From CALLVF01 sp964632205 (GTDB taxonomy: Bacteria > Patescibacteriota > Microgenomatia > UBA1406 > GWC2-37-13), in the NCBI GenBank assembly GCA_964632205.1, contig CAZWBE010000001.1, positions 1 to 64,000 of the forward strand: 64,000 nucleotides of DNA, given 5' to 3'. Numbering within the stretch: the first letter of the stretch is position 1; each line of letters begins with the position of its first letter. The translations under genes were made by a program, and so were the position numbers. This document shows, in pieces, positions 8,648 to 17,166 of this stretch. The notes beneath the pieces are model-generated. The model saw only the letters and a list, made by a program, of their open reading frames with translations, was not told the origin of the DNA and ran no database searches.

Positions 8648-8719
8648 AGCGGTGGATGGGATTTGAACCCACGACCTTCTCCTTGGGAAGGAGACATTCT
8701 ACCACTGAACTACCACCGC
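8648..8719 (-). tRNA. tRNA-Gly (anticodon CCC)
   Basis: Minus-strand cloverleaf: acceptor GCGGTGG/CCACCGC, anticodon stem TCTCC/GGAGA around TTCCCAA (CCC), and a T-arm with GGGTTCAAATCCC. The discriminator is U, as is usual for bacterial tRNA-Gly. CCA is not encoded. It lies on the same strand as tRNA-Thr, 96 nt upstream of it. Confidence 0.93.
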
Positions 8720-8795
8720 ATAAATAAATTATAACAAAGATTCTTTATTCCCTGAAATCAAAATATCCCTTGAAAATAGATTTTAGAAAGAGATT

Positions 8796-9371
8796 TTATT
8801 TAGGAACGATAAGAATGTTACCGGGATGAATGATATCGGGATTAGTTAATTTATTGGCAGCGGCAATTTTTACCCAAGCGTAGCCATCACCATAAGCGGT
8901 TAAGGCAATTTTCCAGAGAGAATCACCTGGCTGAACAAGATATTTACTCTCCTTGATCGTTACTTTTTTGGAGGAGGCAGCGGAAGCGACTTCTCCTTTA
9001 TTGGGTGTTTGAGGAGTTATAGTTGGTAAAATTAGTTCTTGACCAGGGATAATTATATTTGGGTTAGTAATTTTATTTGCCGAGGCAATGTCATAAGCAT
9101 AGTATCCTGAACCGTAAGTTTTTTCAGCAATTTGCCAAAGATGGTCTCCTTGTTTAACAGAATATTTTTTTTCCGTTTTAGCTGAAATTTCTTTTGTTTT
9201 ATTGGGAGTAGGAGCAGTCTTTTTTATAGGGAATAAGTTTTTCGGCGTGATAAAATTTATTACTATTAGATAAGAAACAACAAGAAGGCTTAAGCCAAGA
9301 AAAAAATAAGGATATTTTTGGCGAAGAGTGTTGACGATTAATTTTTTATAATCAGATTTCTTTTTAGCCAT
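8796..9371 (-). CDS. Membrane-anchored protein with two LysM domains
   Basis: A 191-residue protein with a basic N-terminus, one transmembrane helix at about 22-41, a Thr/Pro/Lys linker, and two LysM domains at about 70-116 and 144-190. Both contain the GDxLWxIA start and the NP-x-I-x-PG-x-L-x-x-P end typical of LysM. LysM binds N-acetylglucosamine-containing glycans, usually peptidoglycan, so this is probably a periplasmic or wall-facing scaffold. No catalytic domain is attached. A minus-strand -10 box (ATTATA on plus, 9388-9393) and two copies of an 11-bp motif lie upstream. Confidence 0.88.
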   Translation of the reverse strand: MAKKKSDYKKLIVNTLRQKYPYFFLGLSLLVVSYLIVINFITPKNLFPIKKTAPTPNKTKEISAKTEKKYSVKQGDHLWQIAEKTYGSGYYAYDIASANKITNPNIIIPGQELILPTITPQTPNKGEVASAASSKKVTIKESKYLVQPGDSLWKIALTAYGDGYAWVKIAAANKLTNPDIIHPGNILIVPK

Positions 9372-9387
9372 AAGGAACCTGAAAAAA

Positions 9388-9478
9388 ATTATACCTAAAA
9401 TAACCTATAAAGCAAGAGATAAAACCATATCTATCTGGATAAAAAGCAATAAATACTTATGAATAATATAACCTATAA
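9388..9478 (-). promoter_or_regulatory. Promoter region of LysM gene with repeated ATAACCTATAA motif
   Basis: A minus-strand TATAAT lies at 9393-9388, 16 nt before the LysM gene. The 11-mer ATAACCTATAA occurs at 9400-9410, between the expected -35 and -10, and again at 9468-9478; the match extends to 13 bp between these two. A third copy, inverted, lies at 60412-60422 upstream of a muramidase-like gene. This suggests an operator for an envelope regulator. The regulatory role is inference. Confidence 0.4.
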
Positions 9479-9637
9479 AGTATATAATTATTTTAAATTT
9501 TTAGGAAAAATTAAGTGAAAAAGTAGCCTAAAGTTTTTTTTAGTGACAAAAATTTTAAAAAAAGTAGAAAAATATGATAAGATATACAATAGTATCTGTT
9601 TAATCTGTTTAATTAAATAAAGCAACTTTTTACTCTT

Positions 9638-9711
9638 GGGCTCGTAGTGTAGCGGCTTAACACACCTCCCTGTCACGGAGGAGATCGCGGGTTCAAATCC
9701 CGTCGGGCCCG
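9638..9711 (+). tRNA. tRNA-Asp (anticodon GTC)
   Basis: Plus-strand cloverleaf: acceptor GGGCTCG/CGGGCCC with one U-G pair, anticodon loop CTGTCAC giving GTC, and a T-arm with GGGTTCAAATCCC. The discriminator is G, as expected for tRNA-Asp. CCA is not encoded. Confidence 0.94.
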
Positions 9712-9751
9712 CAAAAAGATAATGATTTCTTAAATATTAAAACTAACTTCA

Positions 9752-11581
9752 ATGAAGGCAATGGACAAATTCTCCAATAAACAGATTGCCCGCTTATTTC
9801 GCAACATTGCCGCCGTTTATCTTCTGACCAACGAAGACAGATTTAAGATTATTGCTTATCAAAAAGCGGCCGATACGATTGAAGGATTAACGCGGGAAAT
9901 AAGAGATATTTGGCAGGAAGGAAAATTAGCCACCTTACCTTCTATCGGCAAATCAATGCAGCAATATTTAGATGAGTACTTTAGAAAAGGTAGAGCAAGA
10001 CATTTTGAGACAATATTGAATAGGGTTCCTAAAACCGTCTATCAATTAATGGATATTCCTGGCATTGGCCCAAAGAAGGCATACAAATTAGTGACCGCCT
10101 TGGGACTAACTAACGAAAAATCCCTCTTGAATGATTTAAAAAAAGCTTGCCAGGACGGAAAAGTTGCCCAGGTTGAGACTTTTGGAGAAAAATCTCAAGA
10201 GGAAATAAAAAGAGCGATTATGATTTACGAAAAAAAAAATAATAAACAAGAACGGATGCCGCTTCCCTATGCTTTTTCTCTCGCTAATGAAATCATTGCT
10301 TATCTAAAAAAGCATCCGGCGGTGAAAAAAGTTGATGCTTTAGGTTCGCTTCGGCGTCTTGTCTCCACGATTGGCGACATCGATCTAGCCATCCAAACCC
10401 AACTCGAAAATTCGAAAATGGGAAACTATAAAGAAATCATTAATCATTTTATTAAGTTTCCAAAAACAATAAAGGTAGAGAATGCTGGAGAACGGAAAGC
10501 CTCAATTATTGTTGCTCCTTATATTCGGGTTGATCTGCGGATTGAGAAGGAAGAAAGTTATGGAGCAATGCTTCAATATTTTACCGGTAGTAAAGCCCAT
10601 AATATTAAATTAAGAGAATACGCTCTTAAAAAAGGATTTTCGCTTTCGGAATATGGGATAAAAAAAGTTCCCGCCCAAATTACCACCAATGAAAAGAGAA
10701 AGCAAAAATTAAAAATTTATCAATTTAAAAATGAAAAAGACTTTTATAATTTTTTAGGTTTGCAATATATTCCGCCAGAATTACGGGAAGGTATGGATGA
10801 AATAGAGAAAGCGCAAAAAAATCAGATACCAAAATTAGTGGATATTAAAGAGATTAAGGGAGATTTACATGTGCATTCATCATTTGATCTTCAACCGGCT
10901 CACGATTTAGGCGCTGATGATTTTTTAGACATCGTTCAGAAAGGACAGCAACTAGGTTATCAATATGTTGGTTTTGCTGACCATAATCCTAAAGCCAGTT
11001 TACCGGCCGATGAAATTTTAAATCTTTTAAAATACCGAAAGCAATATATCCAAGAAAAATTGGAAAGAAAAAGAGGGTTTATAAATTATTTTATTGGTTT
11101 GGAAGTCGATATTCTTCCTTCCGGTAAAATAGCTTTACCAAAAGGATATGAGAAATATATTGACTATCTCATTGTTTCAGTTCACAGCGTTTTTGATCTT
11201 AATCTCAAAGAAATGACGGCCCGAGTTATTTCTGCCCTGCAATATCCAAAGGTAAAAATATTAGGCCATCCGACCGGTCGGCTATTAACAAAACGTGAAG
11301 GGTTTGAGCTGGATTGGGAAAGAGTTTATAGTCAGTGTCGTCAGAATAATATTGCTTTGGAAATTAATGCTTGGCCTTTACGCTTGGATTTACCTGATAT
11401 TTTAGTGAGAGAAGCGATTAAAAATAAGGTAAAATTAATAGTTAATACTGATGCTCATAGTGTCGATCAGATGGATTTAATGCTTTATGGAGTAGCAGTG
11501 GCTCGTCGCGGTTGGACAAAGAAAAGTGATATAATAAATACGATGGATTATCAGGAAGTTAAAAAGTGGTTAACCGGCTAA
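9752..11581 (+). CDS. polX: DNA polymerase/3'-5' exonuclease PolX
   Basis: Family X DNA polymerase of 609 residues (bacterial PolX is about 570), acting in gap-filling repair. The N-terminal 8-kDa-like domain is followed by a helix-hairpin-helix (DIPGIGPKKA at 101-110). The palm has GSLRR at 198-202, GDID at 208-211 and a third carboxylate at D261. A C-terminal PHP phosphoesterase domain starts at DLHVH (371-375) and includes FADHN and later histidines, giving 3'-5' exonuclease or AP-endonuclease activity. A second ATG three codons in is an equally possible start. It lies 40 nt after tRNA-Asp. Confidence 0.93.
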   Translation: MKAMDKFSNKQIARLFRNIAAVYLLTNEDRFKIIAYQKAADTIEGLTREIRDIWQEGKLATLPSIGKSMQQYLDEYFRKGRARHFETILNRVPKTVYQLMDIPGIGPKKAYKLVTALGLTNEKSLLNDLKKACQDGKVAQVETFGEKSQEEIKRAIMIYEKKNNKQERMPLPYAFSLANEIIAYLKKHPAVKKVDALGSLRRLVSTIGDIDLAIQTQLENSKMGNYKEIINHFIKFPKTIKVENAGERKASIIVAPYIRVDLRIEKEESYGAMLQYFTGSKAHNIKLREYALKKGFSLSEYGIKKVPAQITTNEKRKQKLKIYQFKNEKDFYNFLGLQYIPPELREGMDEIEKAQKNQIPKLVDIKEIKGDLHVHSSFDLQPAHDLGADDFLDIVQKGQQLGYQYVGFADHNPKASLPADEILNLLKYRKQYIQEKLERKRGFINYFIGLEVDILPSGKIALPKGYEKYIDYLIVSVHSVFDLNLKEMTARVISALQYPKVKILGHPTGRLLTKREGFELDWERVYSQCRQNNIALEINAWPLRLDLPDILVREAIKNKVKLIVNTDAHSVDQMDLMLYGVAVARRGWTKKSDIINTMDYQEVKKWLTG

Positions 11582-11686
11582 TTTTCCCAGTTAAGGATTA
11601 AAACAAATATTAATTTTAGAAGTTAAAATTTTTTGAAATTTTCTAATTTTGAATTATCAAACCATAAATTTCCTAAAAATTCTTAA

Positions 11687-11697
11687 AAAGGAGGTGA
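11687..11697 (+). promoter_or_regulatory. Strong Shine-Dalgarno site for lemA
   Basis: AAAGGAGGTGA ends 7 nt before the ATG at 11705. It is one of only three full anti-16S-complementary sites I found before genes in this window; most other genes have no recognisable ribosome-binding site. Confidence 0.85.
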
Positions 11698-11704
11698 ATA
11701 AAAG

Positions 11705-12259
11705 ATGAATATTCTGTTAATTTTAATCGGTTTAGCAGTAATTATTCTTTTTTATCTAATAGCGACTTATAATGGCTTTATTATTTTAAGGACACGAATT
11801 CAAGAAGCGTTTTCCGGGATTGATGTTCAGTTGAAAAGAAGAGCTGATCTTATTCCTAACTTGGTGGAAACAGTTAAAGGTTATGCCAAACATGAAAAGA
11901 CAGTCTTTGAAAATGTTACCCGGGCGCGCACTTCATTAATTAAAGCGCAAACACCCCATGAAAAAGCTCAAGCTAATAATATGTTGACCGATGCTTTAAA
12001 ATCACTATTTGCTGTTGCTGAAGCTTATCCACAACTACGGGCCAGTGAAAATTTTCAAGAGTTACAAAGACAATTGGAGGATACCGAAGATAAAGTTGCC
12101 TACTCTAGACAGTTTTATAACAGTAATGTTTTAGAATATAACACGAAGGTAAGAATGTTTCCTAGCAACTTAATTGCCCAAATGTTTAATTTTAAAGAAG
12201 AGGAGTTTTTTGAAGCTGAGGAAGAGGAAAGAAAAAAGGTTGAGGTTAAATTCGAATAA
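11705..12259 (+). CDS. lemA: LemA family membrane protein
   Basis: A 184-residue LemA family protein. An N-terminal transmembrane helix (about 3-24) is followed by [43 protein letters not shown] (residues about 24-66), the family hallmark, and a helical bundle. The molecular role of the family is poorly defined, but the gene is often found beside htpX, as here. It is preceded by a strong ribosome-binding site, suggesting high expression. The start is fixed by that site. Confidence 0.92.
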   Translation: MNILLILIGLAVIILFYLIATYNGFIILRTRIQEAFSGIDVQLKRRADLIPNLVETVKGYAKHEKTVFENVTRARTSLIKAQTPHEKAQANNMLTDALKSLFAVAEAYPQLRASENFQELQRQLEDTEDKVAYSRQFYNSNVLEYNTKVRMFPSNLIAQMFNFKEEEFFEAEEEERKKVEVKFE

Positions 12260-12305
12260 TTAATCGAAATAGAAAGTCCATAAACCTGATTAGAGCGGAA
12301 TAATG

Positions 12306-12346
12306 GTATAATTAATTAAATGGTTTATTCATTCTCTTAAACCATT
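12306..12346 (+). promoter_or_regulatory. htpX promoter with 9-bp inverted repeat abutting the start codon
   Basis: A TATAAT box at 12306-12311 is followed by AATGGTTTA (12319-12327), a 10-nt loop and TAAACCATT (12338-12346), a perfect inverted repeat ending directly at the ATG. A transcript starting near 12318 would begin with this hairpin. It could be a 5' RNA structure controlling translation or stability, or a DNA operator. Function is inferred. Confidence 0.5.
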
Positions 12347-13243
12347 ATGTCTATCTATTCTCAAATTACAGCCAACAAAGTGAGAACTTTTTTAATTTTG
12401 CTTATTTTTATTTTCCTTATCGTTGGGTTTTTTTTCCTCATCGGCCAATATTTTCAATCACCGGGCACTTATTTTGCTTTTGGTTTATTCTTTTCCTTGC
12501 TGGCGGGTTTTTTTAGCTATTTTTACTCTGATAGAATTGTTCTTTTCACGGTTGGAGCAAAACCAGCCAATAAAAAAGAACACTTTGATTTTTATACCGT
12601 GACTGAAAATTTAAGTATAGCGGCTGGTTTGCCGATGCCAAAGCTTTATGTTATTAATGATGCGGCTCCGAATGCTTTTGCCACGGGGAGAAATCCTCGT
12701 CATGCCGTGGTTTGTGTAACTACTGGTTTGTTAAACAAATTGGAACGCAAGGAGATTGAGGGTGTTGTTGCTCATGAACTTGCCCATATCAAAAACTACG
12801 ATATTTTGTTAGCATCGATCGTTTCCGTTTTGGTGGGCACATTAGCTTTGGTGGCTGATTGGATTTTGAGAAGTTTTTGGTGGGGAGCCGATGATCGAAG
12901 AGAGGATAGGAGAAGAAAACACCCAATTTTTTTTATATTATTAATTGTCGCCTTAATCCTAACTCCGTTAGCGGCGACTTTAATTCAGCTGGCTATTTCA
13001 CGACGTCGTGAGTTTTTAGCTGACGCAAGCGCCGCCTTGCTTACTCGTTATCCTGAAGGGTTGGCATTGGCTTTAGAGAAAATTGCCAGTGATAATCATC
13101 GACTAAGAACTGCCTCTAGTTCAACTGCCCATTTATTTATCAGCGATCCGTTTAAAAAGAAAGGTTTTTCTAATCGGTTATTAAACTTGTTTAGCACTCA
13201 TCCACCGATTGAGGAGAGAATTAGAATATTGAGGAGTATGTAA
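12347..13243 (+). CDS. htpX: Protease HtpX (M48 family)
   Basis: Zinc-dependent membrane endopeptidase of 298 residues that degrades misfolded membrane proteins. Two N-terminal transmembrane helices (about 12-33 and 41-60) precede the zinc motif HELAH at 143-147. A second helical pair and the EFLADA segment supplying the third zinc ligand follow. Length and order match the family. The lemA neighbour supports the call. A hairpin next to the start codon may control expression. The next gene begins 1 nt after the stop. Confidence 0.94.
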   Translation: MSIYSQITANKVRTFLILLIFIFLIVGFFFLIGQYFQSPGTYFAFGLFFSLLAGFFSYFYSDRIVLFTVGAKPANKKEHFDFYTVTENLSIAAGLPMPKLYVINDAAPNAFATGRNPRHAVVCVTTGLLNKLERKEIEGVVAHELAHIKNYDILLASIVSVLVGTLALVADWILRSFWWGADDRREDRRRKHPIFFILLIVALILTPLAATLIQLAISRRREFLADASAALLTRYPEGLALALEKIASDNHRLRTASSSTAHLFISDPFKKKGFSNRLLNLFSTHPPIEERIRILRSM

Positions 13244-13244
13244 G

Positions 13245-14633
13245 ATGGAATATTTACCCCGACCCTCATTTCTTAACAGAATAAGAAATCTCTTGATAAT
13301 TATCCTAGCCAAACTTTGTTTTTTTTTAATTAGGTTTCTTTCTTTTGGGGCTGGTTCAACCTGGCCTGGGCATATTGCCTTATTTTTAAATAAAAATTTT
13401 ATTAAAGAAATTTTAGCCGACTCGAAGCTAAAAATTATTTTAATTATTGGGACGAATGGGAAAACTACTACTGCTTCTCTTTTGCGCTTTGTTCTAGAAA
13501 AAAAAGAAGGCAAGGTTTTTCAAAATGAAGAAGGAGCCAATCTTTTAAATGGGGTGGCTTCAAGTATTATTAAAAACATTAATCTTTCAGGTGATTTTTC
13601 CTATCAATGGGCTATTTGGGAAATAGATGAAAATACTTTTCCATTGCTGACGCCTCAGGTTAAACCAGAGGCTGTTGTTGTTCTTAATCTTTTTCGTGAT
13701 CAGCTGGATCGTTATGGTGAGGTTAATCTTATTGCTTCGAAGTGGTTTTCTGCCTTAAAAAAATTACCGTCTTATGTTTCAATTTTTTTAAATGGGGACG
13801 ACCCTCAACTTTATTATATTGGCAAACAGCTAAAACAACCGGTATATTTTTTTGGCCTCAACAAGAAATTGATGAAAATAACAAACATTCCCCATGATGT
13901 TGATTTTAATTTTTGTCCAATTTGTAACGGAAAACTTCATTATGAAAGAATTGCTTATTCACACTTGGGAGATTTTTCCTGTCGACAATGTTCTTTTAAA
14001 AGGATGACGGTTGAGACTTTTTCAAGGAAAAAAATATTTTATCCACTGGCAGGAATATATAATCTTTACAACGTTAATGCGGTGATTTTGGTGTCTAAAG
14101 TAGTTTTTGGAGTTCATCTTGATGATCTTAATGAAATCTTTTCGCACTTTAAACCGGCTTTTGGTCGACAAGAGGTTATTAGATATAAAAACCGGCTGAT
14201 ATATCTGATTTTGGCTAAAAATCCGGCTGGTTTTAATCAGTCCATTTCAGCAATAAAGGATTTGGTTAAAAATAAGAAAAACAATCTCCTAATTCTTCTT
14301 AATGATCGAATTCCTGATGGAAAGGATGTCTCATGGATATGGGATGTTGAATTTAAAACAATTTTTTCCCTCGGTAAAAAAATTTTTGTCGGTGGTGATA
14401 GAGTTTATGATATGGCTTTAAGATTAAGATATGAACAAGATAAAAAAAAAGAAATAAAAATTTCTAAAGGTAAATGTCTTTATTTTGATAACGTTTATGT
14501 TTTTGATAAAACGAAAGATAGCCTAAGAGAAGCTATTTTTGCCACGAAAGAAAATGAACGTTTATTTATTTTAGCCACTTACACGGCGATGCTTGAGGTA
14601 AGAAAAACACTATTGGGAAGAAAATTTATTTAA
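13245..14633 (+). CDS. murT: Lipid II isoglutaminyl synthase subunit MurT
   Basis: Mur ligase-like ATPase subunit (462 residues) of the MurT-GatD complex, which amidates the D-glutamate of the lipid II stem peptide. It shows the P-loop GTNGKTTT, a WEIDENTF segment, the MurT hallmark NLFRDQLDRYGEV, and a four-cysteine zinc ribbon (CPIC...CRQC). The C-terminal DUF1727 region carries FGRQE and NDRIPDGKDVSWIWD. gatD follows 7 nt downstream, the usual arrangement. It indicates an amidated peptidoglycan, known mainly from monoderm bacteria. Confidence 0.93.
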   Translation: MEYLPRPSFLNRIRNLLIIILAKLCFFLIRFLSFGAGSTWPGHIALFLNKNFIKEILADSKLKIILIIGTNGKTTTASLLRFVLEKKEGKVFQNEEGANLLNGVASSIIKNINLSGDFSYQWAIWEIDENTFPLLTPQVKPEAVVVLNLFRDQLDRYGEVNLIASKWFSALKKLPSYVSIFLNGDDPQLYYIGKQLKQPVYFFGLNKKLMKITNIPHDVDFNFCPICNGKLHYERIAYSHLGDFSCRQCSFKRMTVETFSRKKIFYPLAGIYNLYNVNAVILVSKVVFGVHLDDLNEIFSHFKPAFGRQEVIRYKNRLIYLILAKNPAGFNQSISAIKDLVKNKKNNLLILLNDRIPDGKDVSWIWDVEFKTIFSLGKKIFVGGDRVYDMALRLRYEQDKKKEIKISKGKCLYFDNVYVFDKTKDSLREAIFATKENERLFILATYTAMLEVRKTLLGRKFI

Positions 14634-14640
14634 AAAAATT

Positions 14641-15417
14641 ATGAGGAAAAAAAGAAACAATGATTTACAGTTAACAATCGGTTGGTTATACCCTGATTTA
14701 ATGAGCACTTATGGTGACAGAGGTAATATTATTGTTTTGGAGAAAAGAGCAAATTGGCGAGGGATAAAAGTGATAATTAATAAAATATCATTGGAAAGCA
14801 GTGAAGAGCAAATTAGAAAATCCGATTTTATTTTTATGGGAGGAGCCCAAGATAAACAGCAAGAGATAGTCAATAAAGATTTATTAAATAAAAAAGGGAA
14901 AGCCCTTGTTGAAGTTTTAAACAAAGGAAAACCTGGTCTTTTTATCTGTGGTGCCTACCAGTTTTTGGGAAAATACTACAAAGCGGCTGATGGTACATTA
15001 ATAAAAGGCCTGGCTGTTTTTGATTTATATACGGAAAATCCTGGGTTAAAATATAAAAGATTAATTGGTGATTTGATAATTGATGCTTGTTTACCTGATG
15101 ATAGAAAATCATTGATTAGATTGGTAGGGTTTGAAAATCATGGCGGAAGAACTTATTTAACTGATCAAAATTGCGCCTTTGGAAGAGTCGTAAGTGGCTA
15201 TGGTAATAATGGTAAAGATAAAACTGAAGGGATAATTTATAAAAATACCATCGGAACCTATCTTCACGGACCACTTTTGCCCAAAAATCCTCAATTAGTT
15301 GATTTTTTAATTGAAAAAGCCTTACTCGTTAAATACGGCAAAAAGATAAAATTGTACCCGATGAAAGATTTAATTGAGCAGAAAGCTAAGGAAGTTATTT
15401 TTAAAAGGTATTTATAA
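14641..15417 (+). CDS. gatD: Lipid II isoglutaminyl synthase glutamine amidotransferase subunit GatD
   Basis: Class I (CobB/CobQ-like) glutamine amidotransferase of 258 residues that supplies ammonia to MurT. Recognisable segments are the N-terminal WLYPDLMSTYGDRGN, FMGGAQDKQQ, the nucleophile cysteine in ICGAYQFLG, GFENHGGRT, and the catalytic histidine in GTYLHGPLLPKNP. Length matches the family. It is coupled to murT upstream. Confidence 0.93.
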   Translation: MRKKRNNDLQLTIGWLYPDLMSTYGDRGNIIVLEKRANWRGIKVIINKISLESSEEQIRKSDFIFMGGAQDKQQEIVNKDLLNKKGKALVEVLNKGKPGLFICGAYQFLGKYYKAADGTLIKGLAVFDLYTENPGLKYKRLIGDLIIDACLPDDRKSLIRLVGFENHGGRTYLTDQNCAFGRVVSGYGNNGKDKTEGIIYKNTIGTYLHGPLLPKNPQLVDFLIEKALLVKYGKKIKLYPMKDLIEQKAKEVIFKRYL

Positions 15418-15433
15418 AAAAGAAATTTTCATC

Positions 15434-15439
15434 TATAAT
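15434..15439 (+). promoter_or_regulatory. -10 box of gatCAB
   Basis: A perfect TATAAT ends 10 nt before the gatC ATG at 15450. A nearer ATG at 15445 opens only a two-codon frame that stops within gatC's start region, so it is unlikely to be used. The predicted leader is only a few nucleotides. Confidence 0.55.
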
Positions 15440-15449
15440 ATTTTATGAT

Positions 15450-15752
15450 ATGAAACACAAAAAATTCCTTTCTGAAAAAGAAATTATTCATCTGGCAAAA
15501 TTAAGTTGTCTCAAATTAACCGGGCAGGAAATTAAGAAATACCAGAAACAGTTAGAAGAAACGGTCGAGTATATTGATAATTTAAATGAATTGAAAACTG
15601 ATGGAATTGAGCCAACTTATCAAACGACTGGTCTAACTAATGTTTTTTTTGATGATGGGGAAAAAAACCTTGCTGGATTAACGCAGGAGGAAGCTTTATT
15701 AAATAGCAAAAACAAAAAAAATGGTTATTTTGTTGTGAAGAGAATAATTTAA
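15450..15752 (+). CDS. gatC: Asp/Glu-tRNA amidotransferase subunit C
   Basis: Small 100-residue GatC subunit that wraps around GatA and stabilises the GatCAB complex. The N-terminal EIIHLAKLSCLKLT and the central YIDNLNELKTDGIEPTYQ are the family signature. It heads gatC-gatA-gatB, each separated by 13-30 nt. The complex converts Glu-tRNA-Gln (and possibly Asp-tRNA-Asn) to the amide form. Confidence 0.92.
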   Translation: MKHKKFLSEKEIIHLAKLSCLKLTGQEIKKYQKQLEETVEYIDNLNELKTDGIEPTYQTTGLTNVFFDDGEKNLAGLTQEEALLNSKNKKNGYFVVKRII

Positions 15753-15782
15753 TTAGGTAAAATTAGCAAGATAAATAAGAAC

Positions 15783-17153
15783 ATGACTCTATTAGGTAAA
15801 TCACTTCTTCAACTAAAACAATTATTAGAAAGGAAACAAATTTCCAAACAAGAACTTTGGGAATATTTTTTAAAAAGAGTCAACAAATACAATCCACTTT
15901 TAAATGCTTTTTTAACAGTAGTTAATGATAAAAATAAGGCCGGATTACCAATTGCAGTGAAAGATATTTTTTGCACTAAAGGAATAAGAACAACAGCTGC
16001 CTCAAAGGTTCTTGATGATTTTGTTCCTCCTTATGAGTCAACGGTAACGAAAAGATTGCTATCAGCCGATTTTGGAATTTTAGGAAAAACTAATTTGGAT
16101 GCCTGGTGTCATGGTTCATCAAGTGAAACTTCTGATTACGGTCCTCCTAAAAATCCTTGGGATTGGTCAAGGACACCGGGAGGGTCATCGGGTGGTTCAG
16201 CGTCGGCAGTGGCAGCTTATTTAGCGCCGGCCGCCCTTGGGACGGAAACAGCGGGGTCAATTCGCGGCCCCGCTTCCTGGACGGGGATTGTGGGATTAAA
16301 ACCAACCTATGGTCGTGTTTCTCGCTACGGCGTGATTGCCATGGGTTCATCTTTAGATTCCCCTGGCCCTTTAACCTTGACAGTGGCAGATGCCGCTTAC
16401 ATTTTACAAATAATTGCGGGTAAAGATGATTTTGATGCCACCTCATCTGATAAACCGGTTCCTGATTATCTGCTTTGTTTAAAGAAAAAAAGAAAATTAA
16501 TTATTGGCCTTGCCGAGGAATATTTTGATCATGTAGATGAGGAAGTAAAAGTCAAGGTATTGGAAGCAATTAAAATTTTTGAAAAAATAGGTCATCGAGT
16601 AAAGAAAGTAAAATTACTTTCTCCTAAATACGCAATCTCTGTCTATACCATTATTCAAAGAGCCGAAGTATCCTCTAATCTTTCAAGATATGATGGAATA
16701 AGATTTGGCAATAATCGAGACTATTTTCAGGCGGAAGCAAAACGACGGATTATGTTGGGGACTTATACCCTTTCCCATGGATATTATGATGCCTACTATA
16801 AGAAAGCTCAGATAGTTCGAACATTAATTATAAATAATTTTAAAAAAGTTTTTAAAGAAGTTGATGTAATTGCAGCACCGACCATGCCGACAACTGCTTT
16901 TAAATTAGGAGAATTTGAAAAATATCCCTTTTTTGGTGAGTTAATGGATATGTTATCTGAACCTTGCGCTGTGGCAGGTTTAACGGCTTTAAGTTTTCCA
17001 GTTGGCTTGGATAAGAATCGATTACCTATTGGTATGCAACTGATAGGCAACTATTTTAATGAGGAAACAATTTTAAATTTAGCTTATCAATTTGAAAAAG
17101 AAACAGATTTTTTTGGTGTGATAAAGGAGGGACTTAAAAATTATCCTGATTAA
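15783..17153 (+). CDS. gatA: Asp/Glu-tRNA amidotransferase subunit A
   Basis: Amidase-signature subunit of GatCAB, 456 residues. It hydrolyses glutamine to give ammonia. The Ser-cisSer-Lys triad is visible: lysine in PIAVKDIF near residue 60, and the serines in the glycine-rich GGSSGGSASAVAA block near 140. Length is about 30 residues below the common 485, with no obvious domain loss. Long open frames on both strands over 16147-16446 are shadows of the GC-richer amidase-signature region. Confidence 0.95.
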   Translation: MTLLGKSLLQLKQLLERKQISKQELWEYFLKRVNKYNPLLNAFLTVVNDKNKAGLPIAVKDIFCTKGIRTTAASKVLDDFVPPYESTVTKRLLSADFGILGKTNLDAWCHGSSSETSDYGPPKNPWDWSRTPGGSSGGSASAVAAYLAPAALGTETAGSIRGPASWTGIVGLKPTYGRVSRYGVIAMGSSLDSPGPLTLTVADAAYILQIIAGKDDFDATSSDKPVPDYLLCLKKKRKLIIGLAEEYFDHVDEEVKVKVLEAIKIFEKIGHRVKKVKLLSPKYAISVYTIIQRAEVSSNLSRYDGIRFGNNRDYFQAEAKRRIMLGTYTLSHGYYDAYYKKAQIVRTLIINNFKKVFKEVDVIAAPTMPTTAFKLGEFEKYPFFGELMDMLSEPCAVAGLTALSFPVGLDKNRLPIGMQLIGNYFNEETILNLAYQFEKETDFFGVIKEGLKNYPD

Positions 17154-17166
17154 AAAAAATAAATTT

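Noticed and set aside
16147..16446. Open frames of about 90-100 codons on both strands inside gatA
   Set aside because: They lie over the conserved glycine-rich amidase signature of gatA and encode no recognisable protein, so they are shadows.
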